DNA from: Cricetomys ansorgei
Taxonomy: Eukaryota; Chordata; Mammalia; Rodentia; Nesomyidae
NCBI GenBank assembly: GCA_026225945.1
Contig: JAMJFZ010000199.1
Coordinates: 72,112,001-72,176,000, forward strand
Reading direction: 5' to 3'
DNA: 64,000 nt
The translations under genes and the position numbers were made by a program. Shown here piece after piece: positions 1 through 11,839 of the stretch. Position 1 is the first letter of the stretch, and each line of letters opens with the position of its first letter. The notes below the pieces were generated by a model. That model did no database searches and was not told the DNA's origin. It saw nothing but the letters and a program-made list of their open reading frames with translations.

Positions 1-634
1 AAAACTCAAATGAAAAAAGCCCCAAGGTGGTGAACTGGGCTGGAGTGCTTGTCTCATTCTGTCCTTTACTAGTGGTCTCAGGAAAAAGATGCTGAATTCT
101 GAATGTAAATTTCATCATCTCTATATAAAGGCTAAAATTATGTGAGTATTTGATAACATATGATATAATTTAGGACTTTTGCCAATTATCTCATAAAAAT
201 TATAAGATTTTAAAATGTGTTCTGACAGGATTCTGTCCTAAAGATTACATATTTTAGTTCTATTATATTAGTTGAAAGGTAGAAGAAATCAATTGTAAAA
301 TTAGCTTATTTTAAAAATAAATACTCAAAACCTTAAGTCAGGAGTCACAGCAGTAGAGTTTCTCATTGTCTCCACCGGGACAGTCTGGCACAGTATAAAC
401 CAGGCTTTTAAACTGTACCATGTAATACTGTTGGTTGGCACTTAGCCAACACATCACCACCGTGTTCTCTCAATTACCAATTACTTTAATAATTCCAAAA
501 CGAATGCAGACTATAGAACCATGAACAAAATCTGGAGATCACAGTCAGGGCAGTGTACTGAGGACTGCGTAATAGGGCAGAAGCTGTCCTGATATTTTAC
601 AGATATGAAGAAATATGTGCAAAAGGATGATCTT
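1..634. other. Unassigned AT-rich sequence
   Basis: I see no repeat I can name, no splice-bounded ORF and no RNA gene here. The sequence is AT-rich with few CpGs, as expected for intron or intergenic DNA. Confidence 0.5.
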
Positions 635-810
635 GGGCTAGAGAGACGGCTCAATGGTTAAGAATATTTCACTGTGCTTGCAGAGTTCAGTTCCCAGCAC
701 CTACTGAGCAGCTCCAGGTGATCTGACAACATTTTCTTGATTCTGCTGGCACCCATACACATGCAGCATGTACTACACAGACACAGACAGACAGACACGC
801 CTTTTTAAAA
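635..810 (+). repeat. B2/B3-family SINE
   Basis: The element opens with the tRNA-derived head (GGGCTAGAGAGACGGCTCA, then GGTTAAGA), continues through a B-box-like TTCAGTTCCCAGCACC, and ends in a CA/GACA-rich tail near CTTTTTAAAA. It is diverged from the mouse B2 consensus and looks old. Confidence 0.85.
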
Positions 811-950
811 GGGAGAGGGTCTTTAAGAACTAACTACATTAAGCTAGCAAATATGGGAAGGAGGAGCAGACCACAACATCAACACCTTTACAAACACACT
901 GAAATCTAGACATCCACAACTCTTGGAATGCACAACCAAATTACATCAAT

Positions 951-1102
951 TTTTTTCTTCTTGAGACAGGGTTTCTCTGTTGTAGCCCTGGCTGTCCTGG
1001 AACTCACTCTGTAGACCAGGCTGGCCTCAAACTCACAGAGATCTGCCTGCCTCTCGGCCTCCGAGTGCTAAGATGAAAGGCATGTGCCACCATCACCCTG
1101 CA
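951..1102 (-). repeat. B1 SINE, antisense
   Basis: It reads as the reverse complement of B1: a T-rich start, GAGACAGGGTTTCTCTG, CTGTCCTGGAACTCACT, AGACCAGGCTGGCCTC, then a diverged head. It is near full length. Confidence 0.93.
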
Positions 1103-2774
1103 ACATCAACTTTTTTTAAAAGGCAAAGAAAGAAGAAGGGGTAGGCAAAAGCAGGGCATGGCAATGCATGCTCGCAATCCTGTAGTTTAAGAAAAAATAG
1201 TCACATTTATGAAATAATTGTGTTTTCACAGCTTTCACATTTAAAAGAAACCCGCAGGTCCCTGTACAGCATGCTTTATCAGGCCATTATACTATCCTCA
1301 GCAAAAAGTCACAGGCACCAGAAAAGCTACTTGAATGCTCAGGTAGTGACTTCAGTCCCCTCCTATAAAAACAAGGGGACTTTTTTTTTTTTTTTAAATA
1401 AAAAAGGAAATGAGAGTTTCCCATAATCAAAAGTGTTGGACAAGGATAAAGGTTTGCACAGGCCCAGAACACAAACTGCGTTTCTATACATAGGATTAAT
1501 ATTTTACACTGCAAATAATAGGCTTAAAAATTCATTACCAAAAGGGATAGTATACGCTAAAAATAAAATATACTGAAATGATTTTTATAGTCTCTGAATA
1601 ACAGGATCACCATGAGCACTGGCCAGTGGTTATTTTGAAGTGTGTCCCTGACTTTAAGGCTGACACAGAGGACAATTTGCTCTTTGGTGCCCGAGAGATA
1701 GAAGAGCAACTGAACAGCCTGAGTCTGACCCAGCAAAACAAGTGAAGTCCCTGGCGGCTGAGTGTACTAAGGAAAAGCTCATTTGACAGTCTGTTTTTGT
1801 CTCTCTTTTGGAAGGGAAGGACAGACAGGGTTGGAGGGATAGAGAGGTGGGTATCTGAACAGAGTACAGCAGCCGCTAAAGAAGATCATGTCTACCTTGG
1901 TGAAGCAACCTTTGGCTTCCAGTAGTATGCCTGGGCATGGGAGATACTCAAGAAATCCTTGTTGAGTAAATATACACAGGAAAGGGTACTCGGTGTCTCA
2001 ACTTCTTGACGGTTTCCTCAGCATTTCAGCCTTCAGAACCCTGGCTTCCTTCTACGCTGCTCAAGTGAAGTTCTTAGTGAATCACTCAAGATCTGTAGGT
2101 GATGAGCTAATTCAACAGACATGTCATATCTTTTCTGACATTTCTCTGGAATTTGGATCCCAGTCTTTGGGAAACTCATCCTTAACTTCAAATGATACGA
2201 AGGCCTGGAGTCTGTCACTTCATCTACTGCCAACCACAGTCATTCAGGAGCCTGGGTGCTGTTGCTGCTGGTCCTCAAGACTACAGCTGTTTACCCACCT
2301 CAAAATGGGGTGGGGGAAGAAAGAGGGAGATGGGGGACAATGATATACTAGTCTTCCCTAATTTTTCTTGTTCCCTGTTTACTTCTTTCCTCTGCACCAT
2401 CTGAATACTGGTATTGCATGAGGTGCCATCCTGAATCTCCTCTTAGTACAACCAAGAATTTATCCATCCAAAGTGCACAGCTCCTCACACCAGCACCCCA
2501 ATAGAAATGTTTTCTTCTATGCTTTTCTGTGCAGAGAGAAGTCAAGCAGTTCAGATTTTCAGAAAGGATCTAAACATCAAAGAGGCTGGCACTGACAATA
2601 TGTGTCTAAGTTGTTAGATCTCATTCCATCGCTTCAGCTCAATGCCCACCAACCCTGAGGACCCCATTTCTGACTCTAGCCCATGTCTTTTCCTAACTTC
2701 AGAGCAGAATATCCAACTGCCCCAAATAGTCATCTGTGTTTAAAAACTGCACACATACTTTAAAGTCCCAAACT
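1103..2774. other. Unassigned sequence
   Basis: A short B1-like head (about 1150-1190) and a T15 run at 1381-1395 are the only repeat-like signals. The ORFs of 65-116 codons on both strands have no splice context or recognisable composition, and I regard them as chance frames. Confidence 0.45.
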
Positions 2775-2925
2775 GGGGCTGATGAGATGTTCCAACGCGT
2801 AAAAGCACTCACTGCCAAGCCGGATCTATGTCCAGAGACACTGCCTTCTGCAAATTGTCTCTGACCTGCACACATGTATATCCATACTGCTCAATACACA
2901 CAAATTTAAAAAACTGGATTAAATT
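2775..2925 (+). repeat. B2/B3-family SINE
   Basis: The tRNA-derived head GGGGCTGATGAGATG and AAAAGCACTCACTGCCAAGC are followed by TCTCTGACCTGCACACATG and an A-rich tail. This matches the rodent tRNA-SINE subtype with a 'GCCAAGCC' motif in place of the B2 'GCTCTTCC' motif. Confidence 0.8.
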
Positions 2926-3059
2926 CTCAAAACTGAACCATCAATCCATAGAACAGCTGAGTACACAAATCTCATCCTGCCATTTCTCTATAAGGAAAAA
3001 AAAGTCCTCTTTGGTTTTGTTAAAATTAATGTTAATTGTATAAAGTAGGGAGTTTACCA

Positions 3060-4045
3060 GTGTGCACCATCCAGCTAAAAATCTCAGTGTATTTGATTTG
3101 TATTTTCTTAATGGCCGAGGATGCTGAACAGTTTCTTGTATATTTATTAGCCATTTGTACTTCTTTTGACAACTGTCTATTTCATTCATTAGCCCATTTA
3201 TTTATTTACAAGCTTTGTTCTTTTGGGGATTCATTTTTAGTTATTCATATATTCTAGTGTCAATCCCTTGCCAGATGAAAGAGCTGGAAAGGTCTCCCAT
3301 TCTGCAGCTCTCTCTTTGCTATGGGAACTGTTTCTCTGCCGTGCAGGGTTCATTCTCTTGATCTATTCTTGCCATTCATTCCTGAGTTACCAGAGTTCCA
3401 CTTGGAAATTCCATGGCTGTGCCTGTATTCTGAAGCAATGTCCCTAGTAGTTCCTTTTAGATCTTGTACTAAAGCTTTTGGGCTATTTTGAATGGACTTT
3501 TGTGCAGGATGAGAGAAACGGATTTCATTCCTGTTTCCTACTTGTGGTATCCATCCAGTTGACCCAGCACCATTTGTTGAAGAGGTTGGCTTTCTGAAAT
3601 ATGTGTTTTTGGTATCTCTGTGAGGAACCAGGTGGCTATAGATATGTGATTTTATTTCTAGGTCCTCTATTCAGTGCATGTGTCCTTTTGTGCCAGAGCC
3701 ATATTGACTATGAATCTTCAATAAAGCTTGATGTTGGTACTGTGCTATCTTCAGCATTACTCTTTCTAATCAGGATTGCTTTGGCTACCTGGGAATCTTT
3801 GTGTTTCCATATGATTTTTCCCCCTGTAAAGAATGTCACTGAATTTTTAGGTGATCTCATTGACTACTTTGGGTAATATATTCATTTCACTGCCTTAACT
3901 CTGCTGATCCATGAATATGTGATGCTCTTCCATCTTGTAGTATCTCTTTCAGTTTCCTTCTCTGGTATTTTATATTTTGGAGATCTTTAACTTTTTTGGT
4001 TAGGTTTATTACTGCTTCCTTATCTTTCTTCTTTCCTCCCTTCCC
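3060..4045 (-). mobile_element. L1 LINE ORF2 fragment, antisense
   Basis: On the plus strand the segment reads as antisense L1 ORF2. Landmarks in order are TTTTCTTAATGGCCGAGGATG, AATCCCTTGCCAGATGA, CAGCACCATTTGTTGAAGA and GATTGCTTTGGCTAC. It lacks the L1 3' end and poly(A), so it is an internal, decayed piece, with an older rodent (Lx-like) character. The 91-codon frame inside it is on the wrong strand for ORF2 and is meaningless. Confidence 0.85.
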
Positions 4046-4249
4046 TTCCTTCCGTCCTTCTTCCAAGGCTAATGTGAATGAGGGCATTTGCCTAGAAAAA
4101 TCCCAACTCTTTAAGCAGGAACTAAAAGTATCATTTGTTTATTTTAGCAGACCTGTCAGAATCACAGCTCCCCATCTCTCTAGTGCTCAACTATGCCTTG
4201 CCAACATGGAGCAACTACTGTTAGTTCAACACTATTTTTGCTCCTAGAC

Positions 4250-4532
4250 CCTTGAAAACAGCCTTCTATTTGTGAATCCATTCTCAAAGGCTTACTTCAG
4301 AGATCCTCACCCCTGAAAACCTTTCCTGACCCTATCTGCTTTCCATATTCCAGCTAGTCATCCCATACCTGTGTGCATACTTAATCTATCTCTTGGACAT
4401 AAGCATTAGCATAATTCTGACTACACTTTGAGCAGCCCACAGGTAGAAATAATGTTTTATATCACACCTCAGTACTTACCAGTGCTTAGATGAACTGTAA
4501 ATAATAATTTAAATGCTTGTTGAACTCAAACA
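4250..4532 (+). mobile_element. L2 LINE 3' end
   Basis: C/T-rich text with CCTTTCCTGACCC is followed by a diverged form of the L2 terminal stretch (CAGTGCTTAGATGAACTG, then AATGCTTGTTGAACTCAA). The order and spacing fit the L2 3' end, but the copy is strongly diverged. Confidence 0.6.
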
Positions 4533-5607
4533 ATAAATTAATCTGTATCTAGCCATTATTTAGGCATACTTTGTTAAATAAAAATGTGAAGTATTTTGTT
4601 AGTTATTGAAGTACTATGAAAACATTCTTCTAAAAACATATTTGGCAATATTTTCAAATTTATAAATTTATTTCAGTATCTTTCAGAACACCGAACTTAA
4701 AAGATGTACAAAAAGATAAGGTGAGATAAAGATTTTTATTTCCAACTTTATTAGAATACTTGAAATTAGAGACAGAATACCTGCTAATTAAAAACTCACA
4801 TCACATACTTTTGCTCTTTAAAATTTTATGGTTGTGACTCAACTTCCCTACCCTCCACCCACTTACCAGCTATGCTATAAAAGCAGGTTCAGAGTCCCTG
4901 AGTAGAGGCAAGGCTTGCTCATTTTTTCCCAGGCTGCATCTGACACCCAAGTGAAGAACAACATTAGAGAGAAAGTACTTCTTGCAAAAACAAAACCTTG
5001 TGCAAAAGCCTTTCACAGCACACCCCTGCACTAACCATAAGTGACTACTGATTCCTAACACTAAATACCTTTCTAGAAGGATCTCAAAATACGACTTCAA
5101 TATCCTCTTTTGTTCCAACATTCTTTCAATATAAATGACATAGATGAGATTTAATTCTATAATTTTCATTTCTGTATTGCAAGGTGCAATACAGACAGTC
5201 CATTTCAGAAAAAAAGTGTGAGAACAGAATTTGAAACTTTTAAACTTTGTTTTAAACTCTGTACATTTATATACACACAAAATCCTCACATTTATTTCTT
5301 GTACCCCACAATTTAACCTTTAGAAAAAGAACACTGAACATGCACTAACACCCTGGTAAGGCCAGACAGATTTAAAACATATTACTTCAGGAACTATAAG
5401 TAAATTTATCATTTATACAACTGGAATGATGTCTGCCTGCTTGGTATTCTACGAGAAATTAAGGAAAATTTCTCAGATCAACACTAAAAGGGATACAATG
5501 TAAATGTGTTAATAACTAAATTATCAAGAAAATACATGATTAAACTGAAAACCAAGTATGCTTTTTCTAATACTAAAATACGTCTGTCTCTATTATTACA
5601 TTACTAG
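4533..5607. other. Unassigned AT-rich sequence
   Basis: A 139-codon frame lies on the minus strand (4870-5289). A good donor-like site (CAGCTG|GTAAGTGG on the minus strand near 4862) sits next to it, but the short exon it would close has stops in all three frames. I see no gene here. Confidence 0.45.
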
Positions 5608-5720
5608 AGACCATGTTGGCTTGGCTGTCACTGTTGTCTCTGCGTCCGGCATGGCACCTGGCACATGACAGGTGCTTAAAAAAAAAAAGCGAAATAAATT
5701 ATTCTGGATGAGAAATTAAA
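5608..5720 (+). mobile_element. L2 LINE 3' end
   Basis: GGCACCTGGCACATGACAGG followed by TGCTTAAAA and a run of A matches the ancient L2 ending 'tgcctggcacatagtaggtgctcaataaa'. It is preceded by TGTCACTGTTGTCTCTG, the usual upstream stretch. Confidence 0.65.
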
Positions 5721-6130
5721 GAATGTATGTGTATCACTGTGTGTCAAGGTCATCATTTTTTGGAGAATTATAAAGCAGAAGCACCTAATTTGTGCTCCAA
5801 TACTCTGTATACCCAAGCGTATCTAGTATTAATAGTATCTTTTGCATAGGTAACTGTCTTATTCTTCCATAAGCCACACCTCCGTGGGCTGCCCTCGGCT
5901 GTTATAAACCCTCCAATCAGTACATTTGGCAGACTCAGGGTTTAAGACCTTGCTTCGTCTTCCTCTAACTGCCTCACTATCAATGGGTGTCAAGACAGTA
6001 GTCTGTAACATTTTTTTTCACTAAGGAACAATTGTGAAAATAAACAATATGCCTAAATTGCAACAACATTTTAAACATCCAGTCAGAGGTGGAAGGTGTT
6101 TAATCTAAAGCCATCTATAAGAATTTCAAG

Positions 6131-6245
6131 GCCTGGCCTGAATAATCCCAGCACTAGGGAAGGAGATGGATCTTGAGTTCCAGGCTAGCCTGGTCTATAC
6201 AGCAAGTTTCATAGTGCAATCCTGTCTAAAAGAATAAAGGAAAAA
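6131..6245 (+). repeat. B1-like SINE, diverged
   Basis: AATCCCAGCACTAGGGA, GATGGATCTTGAGTTCCAGG, CTAGCCTGGTCTATACAGC and AATCCTGTCTAAAAG follow B1 order. The promoter head is missing or decayed and the element is shortened. Confidence 0.75.
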
Positions 6246-6599
6246 GAATTATTTTAGGACAATTGCTCATATTTTTTTTTTCTGGGCAAGGAAACTCGGG
6301 GTCTCTTAAACCTCTCTAGTACACCCTTATCTTTTAACTCTACCTCTATTTTTAAACTGAGCTGGTCCAGATTGGGTTCTGCAGGAATTATAACTAATAA
6401 AATAATAAATTTCAACTGCATGCTCCTAGGCAAACATTATTTTATTAATATTAAGAGCAATGAAAGGTCAAGTATGTGAAATACTTTATTGCCTTCTGTT
6501 GAAAAGAACTCACTTTGTTTCATTATCTCAACAGTAGCAATTCTAGAAATACTCAATTTAAAAATAGATATAAATCTCATTGAAAAATATTATTCAGGA

Positions 6600-6773
6600 G
6601 CCAGGTGGCAGTGGTGGTGGTGGCACCAGTGGTGCACGCCTTTAATCCCAATACTTGGGAGGCAGAGGCAGGTGGATCTCTGAGTTTGAGGCCAGCCTGG
6701 TCTACAGAGCGAATTCCAGGACAGCCAGGACTATAGAGAAACTCTGTCTTGAAAAACCAAAACCAAACAACCA
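6600..6773 (+). repeat. B1 SINE with expanded GGT head
   Basis: A complete B1: a head with a (GGT)n expansion, CCTTTAATCCCAATACTTGG, GAGGCCAGCCTGGTCTACAG, CCAGGACAGCCAGGACTATA, ending in a tail of AACCAAAACCAAACAACCAA type. Confidence 0.93.
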
Positions 6774-8342
6774 ACTAACCAATTCCAATTCAGTCATAGC
6801 TTTAAATGAATGAGACTGAAAGAAGTTTTCTATAGGAGGATTAAAATCTATTTTACGAATATATTTATTAAACTTTTTTGATGTAACAGTTTTCACTGTG
6901 TTTGTAAATGAGTGATAGACGGCTGTTGCACACACTGACAATAAAATGCTTTTATTTTTGGCTTCTATTATATACTTATACTTGGTTTAATCAAAATTCA
7001 TTGTATTTACGGACCATAATTTAATGATGTGGAAGAATAGAGAAAACACCTTTAATTTTAACATCTTGTTTCCTGTATTTCTAAGCTACCTTAATTTTAG
7101 ATAGAATAAACCTACCGAGTAGAGCAAGGCCAGGGAAGTATGGTTTAAAACACTAAACACTGTCCTTACCAATAATAAATCTGAGTGAATAAAAAGATTA
7201 GAGTATCAATTCATCTTATCACAAATGAATCAAAGTTTCACTGCCAAAGCTTTTATCTCATTGTGTCATAGTCTGAAGAGAACTTTTTTCCACCAAGTGA
7301 TTTTATGCTTGTGGTTACTGCTAGCTGTTTACAGCTATGTCTCACCAAGGCCCACCAGAATTTAGTTGTAAGATTTGCTTTTAGTTTCATGACACATCCA
7401 GACTTAAGCTGTTAGAAAGACCAATACCCTACTGTATCAGTAGAGAAACAGATAAATGAAATCCATAAATGTTCCAACCTCATCATGGCAAATGTGATGT
7501 GTACTTGTACTTCATCTGAAAAATCCAAAATCATGGAAATGGTTATATGCTTCCCATAAAACACCAAGATCAACGTGTCATGTCAGGACAGAGAGAGAAA
7601 CAGAACACAGCCTCTGCAGGGTTCCAGGACTGGGGCCTTGAGGCTTGAATGAGAGGGAATTTATCTACCAGGCCCCAAATTCCTAGTAAAATCTAGGTGG
7701 CTCGAGGGTTAAGATTCTGGTCATCTCTTTTAACACTGTGTATTTCTGTTCAACCTGCAACTTAGGAGCTAGATATTTAAAATGACCATTTGAAGAACAA
7801 TAATTAAAGATCATGAAATAGCTGTAATTTAAAATTCAAAAAATCAATTAAAATAAAGTTATTTGAGCATGGATATGTAGAATAACTACCATATCTGGAA
7901 CCAGAATCCAGAATTCTTCTCTTTCATTTATTCTCTATACTGCTACCAATTAAAAGACATTTACACAATGTAATATGCTTTATAATGGCTTAATCTTCTC
8001 TGATTCTGGGTTTCAACAAATTAATAATGAAAATGTCACTAACTGTACCACAAAATAATTGAAAAATGTTAAGCTAAAACCAAATTAAAATAATCTAGGT
8101 TTGGCCTTGATTATGTATTACCTTTCTGAAAAATACAGCAATATTTGGAGATTGCTATCTGTACCTCTCAGTTGCCTCCTGAAGTTTATTTTATCATGGT
8201 GGTGGTATAAATAGTACATTTATACTGCCCAGCCCATTCTGTCCTCCAATCTCTGAGGCTCTAGAATTTCTAAAACTGAAAAGCCAGTCACTCATATCTA
8301 GTTATCGTCACTATAAAAATCAAGTCTCTTGCTACAATTAAC
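6774..8342. other. Unassigned AT-rich sequence
   Basis: I see no repeat I can name in 1.5 kb, which is unusual for this window. A minus-strand segment at 7343-7405 has acceptor- and donor-like flanks (TCTTTCTAACAG and CTTG|GTGAGAC) and one open frame, but I recognise no protein. Confidence 0.4.
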
Positions 8343-8364
8343 AAAAAAAAAAAAAAAAAAAAAA
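8343..8364. repeat. (A)22 homopolymer
   Basis: This is a run of 22 A. No SINE or LINE body is recognisable upstream, so the source of the tail is unclear. Confidence 0.9.
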
Positions 8365-8483
8365 TCTTGAGAAATCTGTCCCAAATGGTACCAAGTCAAA
8401 TGATAGAAAATCTGTAATCTCCTATCATAAAACTTTCTCATCAATCAAATAGTGTTTGGAAAACCAGCCATAACCCAGCTTAC

Positions 8484-8552
8484 CTGGACAAGAGGATACT
8501 GATAATCCATGCAATATACACCATACATAGCAGAGGGATAGAGACTCCAGAT
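8484..8552 (-). other. Candidate exon (69 bp), unrecognised
   Basis: On the minus strand the segment is flanked by a pyrimidine-rich acceptor (TACTTTTTGTGCTGTCCAG) and a near-consensus donor (CCAG|GTAAGCTGG). All three frames are open. The second reads like a membrane segment, with the hydrophobic run IPLLCMVYIAWIISILL. It lies outside recognised repeats. I cannot match it to a protein family, and it may be a pseudo-exon. Confidence 0.2.
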
Positions 8553-9045
8553 CTGGACAGCACAAAAAGTACCTTAGGTTTTTGTCTTGTCTGATGTGTC
8601 CTGTCCAAGGGAACTAGAAGTACCCTCAAAACAAAACAAAAAAACTTTGCCTACTTTCGAGTCTACACAGATAGGTATGCTGGTTCAGCTGGTGAAGTTA
8701 GAGTCTGGTTCAGACCAATAAAATTCAGCAATATATAGAAGAAATGTTCACAGAAAAGCAGAACACTCCAACTGAGTTAGCTGTATTCACTAAAGACAGC
8801 ACTAGGGATTGGTTTTTAACTGACAACTCCACCAGAAAGCCAAGAGGCAGAAAATGCCAGCCAGGGAAGAGACCTCTGGCTCCTTAAAGTGTCAAACAAG
8901 GGCAGAAGCACAAGGTATCCAGAGCCAAAATAATACGAGACCCAGGCTCTGTGTCAAAGGGAATACTCCCAGCCTAGGACATGGGAGGCAAATAGGACTG
9001 TACTATTTCTCTAACCCTCCCTTGAGTAGGAATGAGCATGCGCAT

Positions 9046-9087
9046 GTGTTCACTCACTCACACACACACACAGACACACACACACCC
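9046..9087. repeat. (CA)n microsatellite, interrupted
   Basis: The run TCACTCACTCACACACACAC is followed by GACACACACACAC. Two short frames read across it are low-complexity artefacts. Confidence 0.9.
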
Positions 9088-9996
9088 TTCCTTCTCACTG
9101 TCTCCGGCAGAGACAGGTGTTAGGATTAACAGCATAAAGCCCAGCCATGGAAAGAACTGGCAGGAAAAAAGCCACACTAATACATGCAGTAAAGGGCCTT
9201 TCATGATACTGTATGTTTCTGTATCATTTAACACACAGCCCCCCTCCTGCTTTAACAGGAGCTAGGACAGCTGGCAGGATCAGCTAGAAAAGAGGAAGGT
9301 GGCCCCAACTCTGAGCAACATGAGTCCACTGGAGGCTTGCAAATATGCAGGGCGTACTCTCAGCTGTTCCAGTCAAACTTGGAGGGATTAACTGTGGCTG
9401 CCTGTAAAGAGGTGGGGGTGGAGAGGTCTCTACAGAAAAGCAGTTGCTTTTCTTCTTTTAGGAAGTGGCTTCACCCACCCTGCCATTGTTTGCACACACA
9501 TGTGCACACATATTTCTGTAACCGATATTCACAGCAGTAACAAATGCAGACAGGTGTGAGAGTAGTTGACAGCCCACAGCTAGCTGGAGTTGGCTTTCAT
9601 CTACAATCAGAACAGCTAAATAGTCCTTAGAAAATAATACACAACACAAAAAAGTGAAAATCCATGTCCAGCAGAGATACACAAAGTAAACCTATTTCTC
9701 TTAAGAAATCTTCTATTTGGGACAAACATTCAAAAGTTTAAAGTGATAATTCTAGGTTTGGCTTGGTGTTACAATCTCCTGGTCTGGGCAGGCAGAGCCA
9801 GTAATGCTAGGCTTGCCTTCATGGGGTTAGTGAGGAACGTTGAGAGGGCTGTGCTGTGGTGGTTGCCCCCACCCACCTTCAGTGCAGTTCTCTTCAGTGG
9901 TCATTGGCGTTAAGTATAAGAGTGTTCAAGAGAAACTTTTCTTTAAGGTTCAGTTGGCACTGACACATCTAGAGTTGGTCTTCCAAGTACACATAC
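9088..9996. other. Unassigned sequence
   Basis: Mixed-composition DNA with no repeat I can name. The short ORFs have no supporting splice context. Confidence 0.4.
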
Positions 9997-10076
9997 CTTA
10001 GATCAATCAAACAGACTCTAGGGACCATACAAAATACTACAATATCTCTAGCTTGCCAGCACTGATTCTCTATGAA
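9997..10076 (-). other. Candidate exon (80 bp), unrecognised
   Basis: Minus-strand flanks are a strong acceptor (TTTTTTATCCTCATTTGTAG) and the donor CTAAG|GTATGTG. One frame is open, 26 codons plus two bases. Its phase fits the candidate exons at 15288-15327 and 8484-8552. No known protein is recognised, so it could be a chance pseudo-exon. Confidence 0.2.
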
Positions 10077-10131
10077 CTACAAATGAGGATAAAAAATAAA
10101 CCAATTAAATACAATTAAAACAGCTGGATGT

Positions 10132-10319
10132 GGAGGCTGAAAAGATGGATGGTTCAGTGGTTAAGACTGCTTTTCCAGCAGTCCTGAGTTCAATTCCCAG
10201 TAACCACATGGTGGCTTACAACCATCTATAATGGGATCAGATGCCCTCTTCTGGTGTGCAGGTGTACATGAAGATAGAGCACTCATATAAATAAATCTTA
10301 AAAAACAAAAACAAAAACA
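10132..10319 (+). repeat. B2 SINE
   Basis: A full-length B2: GAGGCTGAAAAGATGG, GAGTTCAATTCCCAGTAACC, ACCATCTATAATGGGATCAG, CCCTCTTCTGGTGTGCAGG, GTACATGAAGATAGAGCACT and an AATAAATCTT end with a (CAAAAA)n tail. The 'gtgcaggtgtacatgaagatagagc' version differs from the common mouse B2 3' part. Confidence 0.95.
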
Positions 10320-10440
10320 GCTGAATGAGATGGAGCATGCTTGTAAATCCCAGCTACTGAAAAAAATGAGGCAAGAAGATCAGAGTTCAAGGCTAGCAGG
10401 GCATAAAACAGTAATATCACCCAATCTCATACCAAAAGAC
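10320..10440 (+). repeat. B1F/B4-like old 7SL SINE
   Basis: GAGCATGCTTGTAAATCCCA, GCTACTGAAAAAAATGAGGC and AGAGTTCAAGGCTAGCAGGG follow the proto-B1/B4 arrangement. It starts exactly where the B2 tail ends, so either the B2 landed beside it or it landed in the B2 tail. Confidence 0.7.
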
Positions 10441-10751
10441 AACTATTTATATCTACTCTACATACGGTGTTATGTTAAGTACTAAAGAAATTAGTAGGAA
10501 CAGTCAGAGGTGAAATGCTACCATAGTTTAAATCAAAGCACTGTGAGCAACTTATCCATCCATGGACTGGCATTGTTAAAAGGTGCTCTCAACAAATACT
10601 TCTACAGTACTTCCTATCACCAAACTGTAACACCTGCTTTGCCAACTCTGAAGGATGATTATCAGGGCTCCCAACATCTTACATTTGCCTGGTCACATCT
10701 TAAAGCCTATGGGGTACATTTTAATCGTCCTATCTGGAGCTAACAACAAGA

Positions 10752-10815
10752 GAGCTGGGGTAGGTCTCAGTGGTAAGCAGTTGCCTAGCATGCATAAAGC
10801 CCTGAGTTCTATCTA
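10752..10815 (+). repeat. ID-like SINE
   Basis: AGCTGGGGTAGGTCTCAGTG, TTGCCTAGCATGCATAAAGC and CCTGAGTTCTATCT match the tRNA-Ala-derived ID/BC1 core. The copy is old. Confidence 0.75.
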
Positions 10816-11009
10816 AGGTGGGGAGAGGAAGTGTGGAAGGCAGGGGCAGGGGCAGGTCTCTGCAATAAAAATTTTATACCAAGTATCCGCTAAAATCAAG
10901 TAATTCTATGTGACTTTACTACATGTGATATAAAGCAGTGCTGCATCATTGATGGAATGAACATTTGTCACTTAGCCCACTGAGTCACTATTAAGTCTTC
11001 TAAGATTCT

Positions 11010-11042
11010 GTGTTGGTGGTATAGTGGTAAGCATAGCTGCCT
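11010..11042 (+). pseudogene. tRNA-Gly(UCC) 5'-half retrocopy
   Basis: The 33 bases match the 5' half of nuclear tRNA-Gly-UCC almost exactly: acceptor 5' strand, D-arm and 5' anticodon stem, with A-box TGGTATAGTGGT. The single difference is C to T at tRNA position 2, which looks like CpG decay. Similarity stops in the anticodon loop (ACT where TCC is expected), and the T-arm, B-box and acceptor 3' strand are absent, so it cannot be a functional Pol III gene. Without a poly(A) tail it resembles a tailless, loop-truncated tRNA retropseudogene. Confidence 0.75.
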
Positions 11043-11839
11043 ACTAAATCTTCAAGATTCCTTTTGATGTAAAGACTTAAAAATGATCATGGGACCATAA
11101 TAATAAACTATGACTGACAAACTTAAAGCTTCATCAGTTAACCCAGTTTTGATATCTGGTGAATTAATTACAGAAGATGAAATGCTCAGATGGTTTTGTA
11201 TTTAAGAAGGGTGGGAATGGGTAGAGAGACAGAGAGAACGGGCAAGGGCTATAAAAAGAATCTTATGGAACCTGACTTCTAGAAAGTAGACAGCACAAGA
11301 TTAAGTCAGGCCCTGGGATCCTCACAAGAGCCAGAACACAGAGGGCATTTGCTACTTTTCTGCAACCCACATCCCTTAACCATGCCACATAGCAATATGC
11401 AAAGGCTGAAGAGAATGGGGGTTTAGATAACATGAGTGCACCTAACAGAAAGAAGTGCTACTTCTCAGAGCTTACTACTTTTCAGAGCTGGTTTGGTGAC
11501 ACTGGTTCTGGAGTGAGTTCAAAGCTGGTCAAAATAAAAAGTAGAAACCATACCTACATATGAATTTCACCAAAACTTTCTGCATTGGGCCCAGGTGAGA
11601 AGCACAGGATAGTCACTGCCATCATCAATGGCCCAACCTTAGCTTTTCCTTTGCAGTTTTGCCCCTGTGCCTGTGACCATAAACTGTCTTTTAACCCCAG
11701 AGTCTGAGTCTAAAGGCAAGCCCTTTCAAAGCCTATCTTCAACACTTCTCTGTAAGGCTCTGTTGTGCAACAGTTTCCTCCAAGATTGAAACATTCCATC
11801 CAACAGGGAAGCTCTTTAAACAGAAAGGTAAACAACTCA

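Noticed and set aside
1150..1190. Short B1-like head (GGGCATGGCAATGCATGCTC)
   Set aside because: Too short and diverged to call as a separate element.
4870..5289. 139-codon minus-strand frame
   Set aside because: AT-rich chance frame. The adjacent good donor would close a short exon with stops in all frames, and no family is recognised.
10752..10815. tRNA-like promoter boxes in ID, B2 and B3 copies
   Set aside because: These are SINE heads. None folds into an intact tRNA cloverleaf, so no tRNA gene is called.
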